Assembly (NCBI RefSeq): GCF_946479415.1
Contig: NZ_CAMLFY010000079.1
Span: 1 to 20,418, forward strand
Direction: 5' to 3'
Origin: an uncultured Shinella sp.
Lineage (GTDB): Bacteria > Pseudomonadota > Alphaproteobacteria > Rhizobiales > Rhizobiaceae
DNA length: 20,418 nucleotides
Shown in pieces: positions 13,377-20,418 of this stretch. A program made the translations under genes and the position numbers. Within the stretch, counting starts at the first letter, position 1. Each line of letters opens with the position of its first letter. The notes beneath the pieces are model-generated. The model was not told the DNA's origin, ran no database searches, and saw only the letters and a list, made by a program, of their open reading frames with translations.

Positions 13377-14243
13377 ATGGAAACGCTGTTCGACCACGCC
13401 CTCATCGACACCAACCGCCGCCGCGCCCTCGCCGGCGGGCCGGCCGACTTTCTGCTCGACATCGTGGCGCAGGAACTGGCGGAGCGCCTCAGCGTCATCG
13501 ACCGCCGCTTCGAGCGGGCCGTCGAGCTGCATGGCCATACCGGTGCGGCCGCCCGCGCCCTTGCGGCGACCGGCAAGGTGGACGGCCTCGAACGCGTCGA
13601 AAGCGATGCGGATTTCGCCGCACCCGGCGAAGCCCTGACGGTTTCACCGCTTGAAACCGTGCCGCTCGAACCGCAATCGGTCAATCTCATCGTCTCGCCG
13701 CTCGCGCTGCACCTGACCAACGATACGCCCGGCGTCTTCGTGCAGATCCGCCGGGCGCTGAAGCCGGACGGACTGTTCCTCGCCGCCATTCCCGGTAGCG
13801 GGACCTTGCAGGAACTGCGTGAGGTGCTCTTGGCGGCCGAAAGCGAAGCGACCGGCGGGGCGAGCCCGCGGGTCATTCCCTTTCCGGATGTGCGCGATGT
13901 CGGGGCGCTCCTGCAGCGCGGCGGGTTTGCGCTGCCCGTCACGGACAAGGAGACCTATACGGTCCGCTACGATTCGATCTTCCCGCTGATGAAGGACCTG
14001 CGCGCGATGGGCATGGCCAATCCGCTGGCAGGCCGCAGCCGGCGCCCGCTGACGCGCGGCATTCTCCTGCGCGCGGCCGAGCTTTATGCGGAGCGCTTTT
14101 CCGATCCGGACGGGCGCATCCGGGCAAGTTTTTCGATCATCTACGTATCCGGCTGGGCGCCGCACGAAAGCCAGCAGAAACCGCTGAAGCCGGGCTCTGC
14201 GAAGATGCGTCTTGCCGATGCGCTGAAGCCGGGCCGGGATTGA
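13377..14243 (+). CDS. SAM-dependent methyltransferase-like protein, NDUFAF5 / BioC-related
   Basis: The 288-residue product opens METLFDHALIDTNRRRALAG, close to the start of alphaproteobacterial homologues of NDUFAF5, a mitochondrial complex I assembly factor. It has a Rossmann methyltransferase layout with PQSVNLIVSPLALHLTNDTP (motif IV-like), ALKPDGLFLAAIPGSGTLQE (motif VI-like) and the C-terminal RGILLRAAELYAERF...IIYVSGW. Motif I is degenerate: ELHGHTGAAA instead of a GxGxG loop after an acidic strand. The human protein is reported to hydroxylate an arginine of NDUFS7, so a plain methyltransferase label could be wrong. AGGGA lies about eight bases before the ATG. It is divergent from comF. 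Confidence 0.85.
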   Translation: METLFDHALIDTNRRRALAGGPADFLLDIVAQELAERLSVIDRRFERAVELHGHTGAAARALAATGKVDGLERVESDADFAAPGEALTVSPLETVPLEPQSVNLIVSPLALHLTNDTPGVFVQIRRALKPDGLFLAAIPGSGTLQELREVLLAAESEATGGASPRVIPFPDVRDVGALLQRGGFALPVTDKETYTVRYDSIFPLMKDLRAMGMANPLAGRSRRPLTRGILLRAAELYAERFSDPDGRIRASFSIIYVSGWAPHESQQKPLKPGSAKMRLADALKPGRD

Positions 14244-14283
14244 AATCTTCGGATGTCGATGATGCGGATGGGTGTGCCGGGGA

Positions 14284-14451
14284 TTATTTGAAGCTTGCCG
14301 CGACGGCGTCGAAGACGATCTTGAGATTGTCGCCGACGAGGCTGAGGCTGCCGATGATCGCGGCGACGACGAGCGTCGCGATCAGGCCGTATTCGATTGC
14401 CGTTGCGCCGTCACGGGCGGTGAGAAAGGATTTCAGCAGTCTCCGCACCAT
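14284..14451 (-). CDS. Flp-type (type IVb) pilin precursor
   Basis: The 55-residue product has a short basic leader, MVRRLLKSFLTARDG, followed by the prepilin peptidase site G|ATAIEYGLIA and a hydrophobic helix, TLVVAAIIGSLSLVGDNL. The glutamate and tyrosine (EY) of mature Flp pilins are present. It would be cut by a TadV/CpaA-type peptidase and assembled by Tad/Cpa machinery for tight adherence. GGAGA about seven bases before the ATG at 14451 supports this start over longer frames. No tad or cpa genes are in the window, so this is an isolated pilin gene. It lies 37 bases after a small membrane protein gene and is likely cotranscribed with it. Confidence 0.88.
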   Translation of the reverse strand: MVRRLLKSFLTARDGATAIEYGLIATLVVAAIIGSLSLVGDNLKIVFDAVAASFK

Positions 14452-14488
14452 TCCCGTTCTCCGTGCACTCGGGGCACTTCGTCTTGCT

Positions 14489-14806
14489 TCAGCAGCCGTT
14501 GCCGCGGCCGTTGTCATCGATGATGCAAACGGCGCCGGGCATTTCCTGCAGGACGCTGCGGCGTACCGTATAGCGCTTGCCGGTTTCCGACGGGATCGAT
14601 CCCGTCGAGATCATGTCGAACTCATCAGGCACGTTGGCCATCATGCGCTTGTCGGACTTGGCCGAGAGGACCGGGGTCAGGACGAGAGCAAGGGCGATCA
14701 CGGCCGTGCCGAACAGCAGAGCAAGATTGAGCGCGCCGGTCCGGGTATCGCCGGCCGGCGTGTAGTCCTTCTCCTGAACGGCTTTCCAGAAGTCTTCGTC
14801 ACGCAT
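14489..14806 (-). CDS. Small single-span membrane protein upstream of the Flp pilin, unknown function
   Basis: The product from the ATG at 14806 is 105 residues, MRDEDFWKAVQEKDY onwards. It has a short cytoplasmic head (YTPAGDTRTGA), one membrane span (LNLALLFGTAVIALALVLTP) and a periplasmic tail with the STGSIPSETGKRYTVRRS stretch, ending with two cysteines (AVCIIDDNGRGNGC). I recall similar proteins beside Flp pilins in rhizobia but know no function. An alternative ATG at 14824 exists; neither has a strong ribosome site. Its stop is 37 bases before the pilin start. Confidence 0.7.
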   Translation of the reverse strand: MRDEDFWKAVQEKDYTPAGDTRTGALNLALLFGTAVIALALVLTPVLSAKSDKRMMANVPDEFDMISTGSIPSETGKRYTVRRSVLQEMPGAVCIIDDNGRGNGC

Positions 14807-14862
14807 AACAGGTCTCGTAAGCATTCATTGCAACGTTAAGCCCAATCTTTGAACGACGGTGC

Positions 14863-14877
14863 TAAATGATTGCTTAA
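14863..14877 (-). promoter_or_regulatory. Near-match to a CtrA box upstream of the pilin genes
   Basis: On the minus strand the site reads TTAA-N7-TTTA, one base from the CtrA consensus TTAA-N7-TTAA. It lies 57-71 bases upstream of the ATG at 14806. A second lone TTAA is at 14836-14839. In Caulobacter the Flp pilin gene pilA is CtrA-activated, which makes this placement suggestive, but short AT motifs arise easily by chance. Confidence 0.33.
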
Positions 14878-14960
14878 CGAGAACTGAAAAATTGAGGGTA
14901 AATCCCTGCCGGATGCCGGATTGCCAGCATTTTATGTGGATGACGCCTGTCCTGAAACGG

Positions 14961-15383
14961 TCAGAGCAGATCCATGAGGAAGGGGATGAGCGGCTCGTCC
15001 GCCGGCGGCATCGGATAATCCCGCAGCGCTTTCGGGCGGACCCACTTGACGGCCTGTCCCTCGCGCCCATGCGCCGTGCCTTCGAAACGGCGGCAGACAT
15101 AGAGCGGCATCAGCAGATGGAAGTCGTCATAAGTGTGGCTGGCGAAGGTAAGCGGCGCCAGGCATGGGATCTTCGTGGTGATGCCGAGTTCCTCGTCCAA
15201 TTCGCGGATCAGCGTTTCCTCGGGCGTCTCGCCCGGCTCGACCTTGCCGCCGGGAAACTCCCAGAGACCGGCGAGCGATTTACCCTCGGGACGCTGTGCG
15301 AGCAGGATGCGGCCGTCGGCATCGACCAGCGCGCAGGCGGCGACGAGCAGGATGCGGCGCGGTTTTACGGTCATCTCGGTCAT
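14961..15383 (-). CDS. mutT: 8-oxo-dGTP diphosphatase (Nudix, MutT-type)
   Basis: MutT removes oxidised 8-oxo-dGTP from the nucleotide pool, preventing A:T to C:G transversions. The 140-residue product has a perfect Nudix box, Gx5Ex7REUxEExGU, from G46 to I68 (ends RELDEELGI). Before it lie ILLAQRPEGKSLAGLWEFPG and after it the beta-strand HLLMPLYVCRRFEG and the VRPKALRDYPMPPAD segment, all usual in MutT. The ATG at 15383 overlaps the stop of the GNAT gene as ATGA, indicating translational coupling; an in-frame ATG at 15374 is an alternative. It is the last gene of the argJ-GNAT-mutT group. Confidence 0.93.
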   Translation of the reverse strand: MTEMTVKPRRILLVAACALVDADGRILLAQRPEGKSLAGLWEFPGGKVEPGETPEETLIRELDEELGITTKIPCLAPLTFASHTYDDFHLLMPLYVCRRFEGTAHGREGQAVKWVRPKALRDYPMPPADEPLIPFLMDLL

Positions 15384-16138
15384 GCCGCGTTCGGCCCCCG
15401 GTAGCTGTAGCGATAGACGTCGTTGAAACCGGCACGGCGATAAAGCGCGATGGCGGCTGCATTGTCCGCCTCCACCTGCACCCAGGCCTGGCGCGCACCC
15501 TTGAGCTTGGCCCAGCGAAGGGCCGCATGCAGCACGGCGGTGCCGGTGCCCCGGCCGCGGCGCTCGGCAGCGACGCCGAGCTGGAGAATTCCGGCGAGGT
15601 CGTTGTCCTGCACGGCGAGGGTCACCGCCGTCGGGCCGAAATCCGTGTCCTCGAAGATGAACAGGCCGACCTCCGGCTTGATGGCATTGATGATTTCGGT
15701 GAGGCCGGGCTTGAGCGCCGGATCGTCGCCGGCAACGCGGATGCGGGCATCGACGAAACGGCCGATATCGCGGCTCGGCAGGTGATCGACGCCTTCTTCG
15801 CGGGGAAGATCGGCAAGGTTCGCCGTCATGACGATCGTATGGCCGACATCGGCCCAGCCGGCGTCATCCATGAAGGCGATCAGCTGCGGCGGTGTCAGCG
15901 GCGTCTGGCGCACGAGCAGCGGGCGGCCATAGTCGGAAAACCGCTTGGCGGCCTTCTCCAGCCGGATGCCGATATCCCTGATATCGGAGGGATCGAGCGG
16001 GTTGACGGAATTCAGCCGGCGCGATGGATGACCGGCGGTCAGGCGGAAGAGCCAGCTGCCGTCATATTGGGCGGTGGCCGCTGGCCAGGCGCGAAAACCG
16101 ACGGCCTCGAGCCGCCGGACTTTGGGAAGGTCGCTCAT
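15380..16138 (-). CDS. GNAT-family N-acetyltransferase
   Basis: The 252-residue product is about twice the length of a single GNAT domain. The C-terminal half has the acetyl-CoA binding motif A, LQLGVAAERRGRGTGTAVLH, followed by QVEADNAAAIALYRRAGF (motif B) and the ending DVYRYSYRGP. The N-terminal half (LEAVGFRAWPAATAQYDGSW, SRRLNSVNP) resembles a decayed or partner GNAT-like domain. The ATG at 16138 gives MSDLPKVRRLEAVG; an upstream GTG at 16162 is possible. The substrate is unknown. Position between argJ and mutT with an ATGA overlap to mutT is, as I recall, conserved in rhizobia and does not prove a link to arginine synthesis. Confidence 0.9.
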   Translation of the reverse strand: MSDLPKVRRLEAVGFRAWPAATAQYDGSWLFRLTAGHPSRRLNSVNPLDPSDIRDIGIRLEKAAKRFSDYGRPLLVRQTPLTPPQLIAFMDDAGWADVGHTIVMTANLADLPREEGVDHLPSRDIGRFVDARIRVAGDDPALKPGLTEIINAIKPEVGLFIFEDTDFGPTAVTLAVQDNDLAGILQLGVAAERRGRGTGTAVLHAALRWAKLKGARQAWVQVEADNAAAIALYRRAGFNDVYRYSYRGPNAA

Positions 16139-16224
16139 CGTCTTTTGTCCGGAAGGGGTCACGCTGTCCGGGCCTTTTCTTTCTCACAGTTCCGGAAACT
16201 GCGGTGCAGGTCTTGAAGGAGTGC

Positions 16225-17457
16225 TTAGCTGCGATAGTCGCCGTTGATCTCGATATATTCCTTGGTGAGATCGCAGGTCCAGACCGTCGCCCGGCCATTG
16301 CCGAGACCGATCTCGACGCGGACGGCAATGTCTTCCTGCTTCATCACGGCCGTTGCGGCGGCCTCGGAATAGGCGGGATCGCGCTCGCCATCGACGGCAA
16401 CGCGCACGTCGCCGAACCAGATGGAGAGCCGGTCGCGATCTGCCATTTCGCCGGACTTGCCGACGGCCATGACGACGCGGCCCCAATTGGCATCCTCGCC
16501 GGCGACGGCGGTCTTGACCAGCGGGGAATTGGCGATCGACAGCGCGATGCGCTTGGCAGCGGCGTCGTTTTCAGCGCCTTCGACAGTGACGGCGACCATC
16601 TTGCGCGCGCCTTCGCCGTCGCGAACGATCTGAAGTGCGAGATCGTGCAGGAGATCGTTGAGTGCGGCGCGGAAGCCGTCGAGCGATGCGTCATCCGCCG
16701 TGACCGGTGCCTGGCCGTCGGCGGCCCCCGTGGCAAACAGCATCAGCGTGTCGGATGTCGAGGTGTCGCTGTCGACGGTGACGGAATTGAAGGTCGGATC
16801 GACGCCGGCCGACAGCAGCGATTGCAGCACGGGCGCGGGAATGGCGGCATCCGTGACGACGAAGGAGAGCATGGTCGCCATATCGGGCGCGATCATGCCG
16901 GCACCCTTGGCGATGCCGTTGATGCGCACGGTCACGCCGCCAAGCTCGGCGGTGCGGGTGGCGACCTTCGGATAGGTATCCGTCGTCATGATCGCCTTGG
17001 CGGCCTCGAACCAGAAGTCCTCGATGCCGTCGGCGGCGAGACCATCGAGCACGCCGGAAAATTTCGTGGCATCCAGCGGTTCGCCGATCACGCCCGTCGA
17101 AGCGAGGAAGACTTCGCTTTCCTTGCAGCCGATGGCCTTGGCGGTGGCTTCCGCCGTCATTTGGGTCGATTCGCGGCCCTTGCGGCCGGTGAAGGCATTG
17201 GCATTGCCGGAATTGACGACCACGGCGCGGGCAACGCCGCCGGGCAGGTTGGCGCGGCACAAATCGACCGGGGCGGAGGGGCACTTGGAGCGGGTGAAGA
17301 CGCCGGCCACGGTCGCGGGACGGTCGAACACCATCATCAACACGTCGGTACGGCTCTTGTACTTGATCCCGGCGGCGGCGGTTGCCATGCGCACGCCGCG
17401 AACGGGCGGCATTTCGGCATAGGTCTTCGGAGCGAGCGGGGAGATGGAACCGGACAT
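16225..17457 (-). CDS. argJ: Bifunctional glutamate N-acetyltransferase / N-acetylglutamate synthase (ornithine acetyltransferase)
   Basis: ArgJ transfers the acetyl group from N-acetylornithine to glutamate, recycling it in arginine biosynthesis; bifunctional forms also use acetyl-CoA. The 410-residue precursor is the usual length. It self-cleaves within [16 protein letters not shown], here between A194 and T195, and the new N-terminal threonine is the nucleophile. The oxyanion-hole motif STGVIGEPL is at residues 120-128, and [11 protein letters not shown] and the end [11 protein letters not shown] are typical. AGGA lies about nine bases before the ATG. The GNAT gene begins 86 bases downstream. 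Upstream, a strong terminator isolates it from the parvulin gene, so it should have its own promoter. Confidence 0.97.
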   Translation of the reverse strand: MSGSISPLAPKTYAEMPPVRGVRMATAAAGIKYKSRTDVLMMVFDRPATVAGVFTRSKCPSAPVDLCRANLPGGVARAVVVNSGNANAFTGRKGRESTQMTAEATAKAIGCKESEVFLASTGVIGEPLDATKFSGVLDGLAADGIEDFWFEAAKAIMTTDTYPKVATRTAELGGVTVRINGIAKGAGMIAPDMATMLSFVVTDAAIPAPVLQSLLSAGVDPTFNSVTVDSDTSTSDTLMLFATGAADGQAPVTADDASLDGFRAALNDLLHDLALQIVRDGEGARKMVAVTVEGAENDAAAKRIALSIANSPLVKTAVAGEDANWGRVVMAVGKSGEMADRDRLSIWFGDVRVAVDGERDPAYSEAAATAVMKQEDIAVRVEIGLGNGRATVWTCDLTKEYIEINGDYRS

Positions 17458-17511
17458 GCGTGCTTTCCTGTGTGGAGAATGGCCGGGCTAAAGCCGGTCC
17501 GGCCTCGGTGA

Positions 17512-17538
17512 AGAAAGGCCCGGCGCGAACGCCGGGCC
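17512..17538 (-). terminator. Intrinsic terminator of the parvulin gene
   Basis: Read on the minus strand, GGCCCGGCG and CGCCGGGCC form a perfect 9-bp stem (17530-17538 with 17517-17525) around a UUCG loop, followed by TTTCTT. It starts eight bases after the parvulin stop and ends upstream of argJ. Stem strength and position make this a confident Rho-independent terminator. Confidence 0.9.
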
Positions 17539-17546
17539 ATGGATCG

Positions 17547-18449
17547 TTACTGCTGGCCTTCGGTGGTGGCCGGGGCGGCTTCGCCTTCACCCGCGGCTTC
17601 CTGCTTGTTGACCGCGTCATAGGCGGTCTTCAGCGCGGTGTCCTGGATGTCGACCGGGGCTGCAGCCTTGGCCTTTGCGAGGAGTTCAAGATACTTGTCG
17701 CGCATGACGAGCTGACGAACCTGCGGCTCGACCTGATCAAGTGCCGGGGGCTGCTGCTTGCGCTTGTCTTCGATCTTGATCACGTGGAAGCCGAACTGAG
17801 TCTTTACCGGTTCCTTGGAATAGGCGCCCTTTTCCAGGGCGAAGGCGGCCGCTTCGAATTCCGGAACCATGCGGCCCTTGCCGAAATAGCCGAGGTCGCC
17901 GCCTTCCGACTTGTTCGGATCGGTCGACTTTTCCTTGGCGATCTCGATGAAGTCCTTGCCGGCATCGAGGTCCTTGATGATCGCCTTGGCCTCTTCCTCG
18001 GTCTTGACGAGGATGTGGCGCGCGCGGATTTCGTCTTCCGGCTTGATGGCGGCGATTTCCTTTTCGTAGCGCGCTTTCACTTCATCCGGTGTCACGGCGT
18101 CGACAACATGCTTCTTGAAATAGGCATTGTGCAGCTCGCGGTCCGTGAGGAAGGCGAGACGCTGCTTGAAGTCGGCATCGTCCTTCAGGCCTTCCTTGTC
18201 GGCATCCGCGGCAAGCAGCTTGACGTCGATGATCGAGGACAGGGCGGCAACGCGCTTCTGCTCGTCCGGCAGGTTGGCAAGCTGCGGGTCAAGGCCGGCA
18301 ATGGCCAGCTTCAGTTCCGACTCGTGAATCTCGGTACCGCCGACCTTGGCGATGACAGGATCGGCGGCAGCGTCTTGCGCACGGGCGCCGGCCGTTGCAG
18401 CGGCAATCGCGATGACGGCGACTGCTGCGAGCTTGCTGTACTTGAACAT
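17547..18449 (-). CDS. Exported parvulin-type peptidyl-prolyl cis-trans isomerase
   Basis: The 300-residue product has a signal peptide (KLAAVAVIAIAAATAGARA, cleavage near residue 24), a helical chaperone-like N-domain with NLPDEQKRVAALSSIIDVKL, and a parvulin rotamase domain at about residues 141-230. The latter shows RARHILVKTEEEAK, SEGGDLGYFGKGRMVPEFE and TQFGFHVIKIEDKR. The C-terminus is a low-complexity acidic and Ala/Thr/Gln tail (EAAGEGEAAPATTEGQQ). It should help fold periplasmic or outer-membrane proteins, as SurA, PpiD and PrsA do. It is divergent from secA, the export motor, with 237 bases between the starts, and ends in a strong terminator. Confidence 0.93.
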   Translation of the reverse strand: MFKYSKLAAVAVIAIAAATAGARAQDAAADPVIAKVGGTEIHESELKLAIAGLDPQLANLPDEQKRVAALSSIIDVKLLAADADKEGLKDDADFKQRLAFLTDRELHNAYFKKHVVDAVTPDEVKARYEKEIAAIKPEDEIRARHILVKTEEEAKAIIKDLDAGKDFIEIAKEKSTDPNKSEGGDLGYFGKGRMVPEFEAAAFALEKGAYSKEPVKTQFGFHVIKIEDKRKQQPPALDQVEPQVRQLVMRDKYLELLAKAKAAAPVDIQDTALKTAYDAVNKQEAAGEGEAAPATTEGQQ

Positions 18450-18551
18450 AATCGATGAGACCTTTCACATCCTCGCCGGAATCGGGAGATATCCGGTGCC
18501 AGGGGCCTCAACACCACCAGAATGTGGCAGTTGTGCAACCGCCTGAGCCGT

Positions 18552-18580
18552 TGACATCATTCGACCCCCCTCTTATCTGT
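18552..18580 (+). promoter_or_regulatory. Candidate housekeeping-sigma promoter of secA
   Basis: TTGACA at 18552-18557 is a perfect -35 box. A 17-base spacer leads to TATCTG at 18575-18580 as the -10, predicting transcription from about 18587, roughly 100 bases before the secA ATG. The rest of the 237-base divergent gap holds no ORF that I would accept and no strong hairpin. The parvulin promoter on the other strand is not obvious. Confidence 0.55.
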
Positions 18581-18686
18581 CACGCAATCCCGCGTCCAGA
18601 ACAGTTTCCGGGCGTTTCACGGCTTTGCGCGCAAATAAACGTGCGACCTGTCACGCGCCGGGCGCCATAAAGAAAGGACCATCCTG

Positions 18687-20418
18687 ATGGTCAGCCTCGG
18701 CGGCATTGCCCGCAAGTTGTTCGGTTCCTCGAACGATCGCCGCGTCCGTTCCTACAAGCCGCGCGTCGACGCCATCAATGCGCTGGAGCCTGAAATCAAG
18801 GCATTGTCCGACGAAGCCCTGCGCGCCAAGACGGTGGAATTCCGCGAACAGCTCGCCAGCGGCAAGACGCTCGACGACATTCTGGTGCCGGCCTTCGCGG
18901 TTGCCCGCGAGGCGGCATTCCGTGTCCTGGGGCTGCGCCCCTTCGACGTCCAGCTGATCGGCGGCATGATCCTGCACGAGAAGTCGATCGCCGAAATGAA
19001 GACCGGTGAAGGCAAGACGCTCGTCGCGACGCTGCCCGTCTATCTCAATGCGCTTGCCGGCAAGGGCGTGCATGTCGTGACGGTCAACGACTACCTCGCC
19101 AGCCGCGACAGCGCCCAGATGGGCCGGATCTACGGCTTCCTCGGCCTGACCACCGGCGTCATCGTGCATGGCCTCGACGACGACCAGCGCCGCGCCGCCT
19201 ATGCCTCCGACATCACCTACGCGACGAACAACGAACTCGGCTTCGATTATCTGCGCGACAACATGAAGTATGAGCGCGGCCAGATGGTGCAGCGCGGCCA
19301 CTTCTTCGCCATCGTCGACGAAGTCGACTCGATTCTGGTCGACGAAGCGCGCACGCCGCTGATCATTTCCGGTCCGCTCGACGACCGCTCGGATCTTTAC
19401 ACGACCATCGACGCCTATATTCCCCTGCTGGATGAAGGCGATTACGAAATCGACGAGAAGCAGCGTTCGGCCAACTTCTCCGAAGTCGGCACGGAGAAGC
19501 TCGAGGGCTTGCTGCGTCAGGCGGGTCTTCTCAAGGGCGAATCGCTCTACGACGTCGAGAACGTCGCGATCGTCCACCACATCAACAACGCGCTGAAGGC
19601 TCACAAGCGCTTCACCCGCGACAAGGACTACATCGTCCGCAACGACGAGATCGTCATCATCGACGAATTCACCGGCCGCATGATGCCGGGCCGCCGCTAT
19701 TCGGAAGGCCAGCACCAGGCGCTCGAAGCCAAGGAAAAGGTGACGATCCAGCCGGAAAACCAGACGCTGGCCTCGATCACCTTCCAGAATTATTTCCGCA
19801 TGTATTCCAAGCTCGGCGGCATGACCGGTACGGCCTCCACGGAAGCGGAGGAATTCGGCAACATCTACGGCCTCGAAGTCGTGGAAGTGCCGACCAACCT
19901 GCCGATCCAGCGCCTTGACGAGGACGACGAGGTCTACCGGACGGTCGAGGAGAAGTACAAGGCGATCATCCAGGAGATCAAGGATGCCCGCGAGAAGGGC
20001 CAACCGGTCCTCGTCGGCACGACCTCGATCGAAAAGTCCGAATATCTCGCCGAGCGCCTGCGCATGGCCGGCTTCAAGGACTTCCAGGTCCTCAACGCCC
20101 GCTATCACGAGCAGGAAGCCTATATCGTTTCGCAGGCCGGCGTTCCCGGTGCCGTGACGATCGCCACCAACATGGCCGGCCGCGGCACCGACATCCAACT
20201 CGGCGGCAACGTCGATATGCGCCTCGAGCGCGAACTGGCCGACATGGAGCCGGGTGCCGAGCGTGACGCCAAGCGCGATCAGATCATCGCCGAGGTCAAG
20301 CAGCTCAAGGAAAAGGCGCTTGCCGGCGGCGGTCTCTACGTTCTCGCCACCGAGCGCCACGAAAGCCGCCGCATCGACAACCAGCTGCGCGGCCGTTCGG
20401 GCCGTCAGGGCGACCCGG
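18687..20418 (+). CDS. secA: Preprotein translocase ATPase SecA, N-terminal 577 residues (3' end outside window)
   Basis: SecA is the ATP motor that pushes unfolded preproteins through SecYEG. The frame starts [20 protein letters not shown] and stays open to the window end, covering 577 of about 900 residues. Walker A is MKTGEGKT (residues 104-111), the DEAD-like Walker B is [13 protein letters not shown] (from residue 210), and preprotein cross-linking and NBD2 blocks follow: [38 protein letters not shown]. The last visible residues, [10 protein letters not shown], carry the conserved arginine finger region. AAAGGA at 18673-18678 lies eight bases before the ATG. The missing part should hold the helical scaffold domain and C-terminal zinc motif. 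The divergent neighbour encodes an exported foldase. Confidence 0.98.
   Translation, partial: MVSLGGIARKLFGSSNDRRVRSYKPRVDAINALEPEIKALSDEALRAKTVEFREQLASGKTLDDILVPAFAVAREAAFRVLGLRPFDVQLIGGMILHEKSIAEMKTGEGKTLVATLPVYLNALAGKGVHVVTVNDYLASRDSAQMGRIYGFLGLTTGVIVHGLDDDQRRAAYASDITYATNNELGFDYLRDNMKYERGQMVQRGHFFAIVDEVDSILVDEARTPLIISGPLDDRSDLYTTIDAYIPLLDEGDYEIDEKQRSANFSEVGTEKLEGLLRQAGLLKGESLYDVENVAIVHHINNALKAHKRFTRDKDYIVRNDEIVIIDEFTGRMMPGRRYSEGQHQALEAKEKVTIQPENQTLASITFQNYFRMYSKLGGMTGTASTEAEEFGNIYGLEVVEVPTNLPIQRLDEDDEVYRTVEEKYKAIIQEIKDAREKGQPVLVGTTSIEKSEYLAERLRMAGFKDFQVLNARYHEQEAYIVSQAGVPGAVTIATNMAGRGTDIQLGGNVDMRLERELADMEPGAERDAKRDQIIAEVKQLKEKALAGGGLYVLATERHESRRIDNQLRGRSGRQGDP

Noticed and set aside
13316..13948. 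Upstream extension of the comF reading frame across the divergent methyltransferase gene
   Set aside because: The open frame continues but the extra protein is Ser/Arg-rich with no homology; ComF proteins begin near the zinc cluster, so an ATG near 13315 is far better.
16024..17511. 495-codon plus-strand open frame opposite argJ and the GNAT gene
   Set aside because: The minus-strand argJ motifs are unmistakable; the plus frame crosses gene boundaries and has His/Gly/Asp-rich composition without a family.
18651..20360. 569-codon minus-strand open frame opposite secA
   Set aside because: Pure antisense of SecA coding sequence; no domain, Asp/Val/Gly-rich translation typical of mirrored frames.

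Overview
The window looks like chromosomal DNA of a Rhizobiaceae-type alphaproteobacterium (Rhizobium/Agrobacterium/Shinella group; genus not resolved). Reasons: GC-rich coding sequence, rhizobial-style AtpC, UbiG, ArgJ and SecA proteins, DUF1178 and NDUFAF5-like methyltransferase genes, and a short Flp pilin. I see no tRNA, rRNA, insertion sequence, integrase, CRISPR array or phage gene. No stretch over 300 bases lacks a gene. Two genes run off the ends: atpD on the left and secA on the right.

Layout. (1) 1-1207: end of the ATP synthase operon (atpD end, atpC) closed by a strong terminator. (2) 1384-2811: a lone manC-type gene for GDP-mannose supply. (3) 2816-4568, minus strand: three poorly known envelope genes (an exported nuclease-fold protein that appears catalytically dead, a single-span membrane protein and a 65-residue two-span membrane protein). 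(4) 4716-9538: a LysR regulator diverging from a three-enzyme operon (iron-type alcohol dehydrogenase, aldehyde dehydrogenase, enolase-superfamily enzyme). This is the most accessory-looking part and its substrate is unknown. (5) 9611-13315: ubiG, converging on a minus-strand operon comF - grxC - nitrilase/dGSH amidase-like - DUF1178 - DUF3291, whose last three genes overlap or nearly touch. (6) 13377-14243: NDUFAF5-like methyltransferase, divergent from comF. (7) 14284-14806, minus: a Flp pilin and a small membrane protein. (8) 14961-17457, minus: argJ, a GNAT acetyltransferase and mutT. (9) 17547-20418: an exported parvulin isomerase and secA, divergently transcribed.

How the genes fit together. 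Much of the window is core metabolism and energy: ATP synthase, ubiquinone, possible respiratory complex I assembly, arginine synthesis, nucleotide sanitation and Sec export. The divergent secA/parvulin pair joins protein translocation with periplasmic folding. The grxC and nitrilase genes suggest thiol and glutathione maintenance. The LysR cassette reads as an inducible oxidation path (alcohol to aldehyde to acid, plus an acid dehydratase, epimerase or cycloisomerase) with no transporter in the window.

I found no clear new defence or mobile system. The observations most worth a second look are the LysR cassette with its repeat-rich control region, the inactive-looking exported nuclease fold, and several palindromes at gene boundaries.
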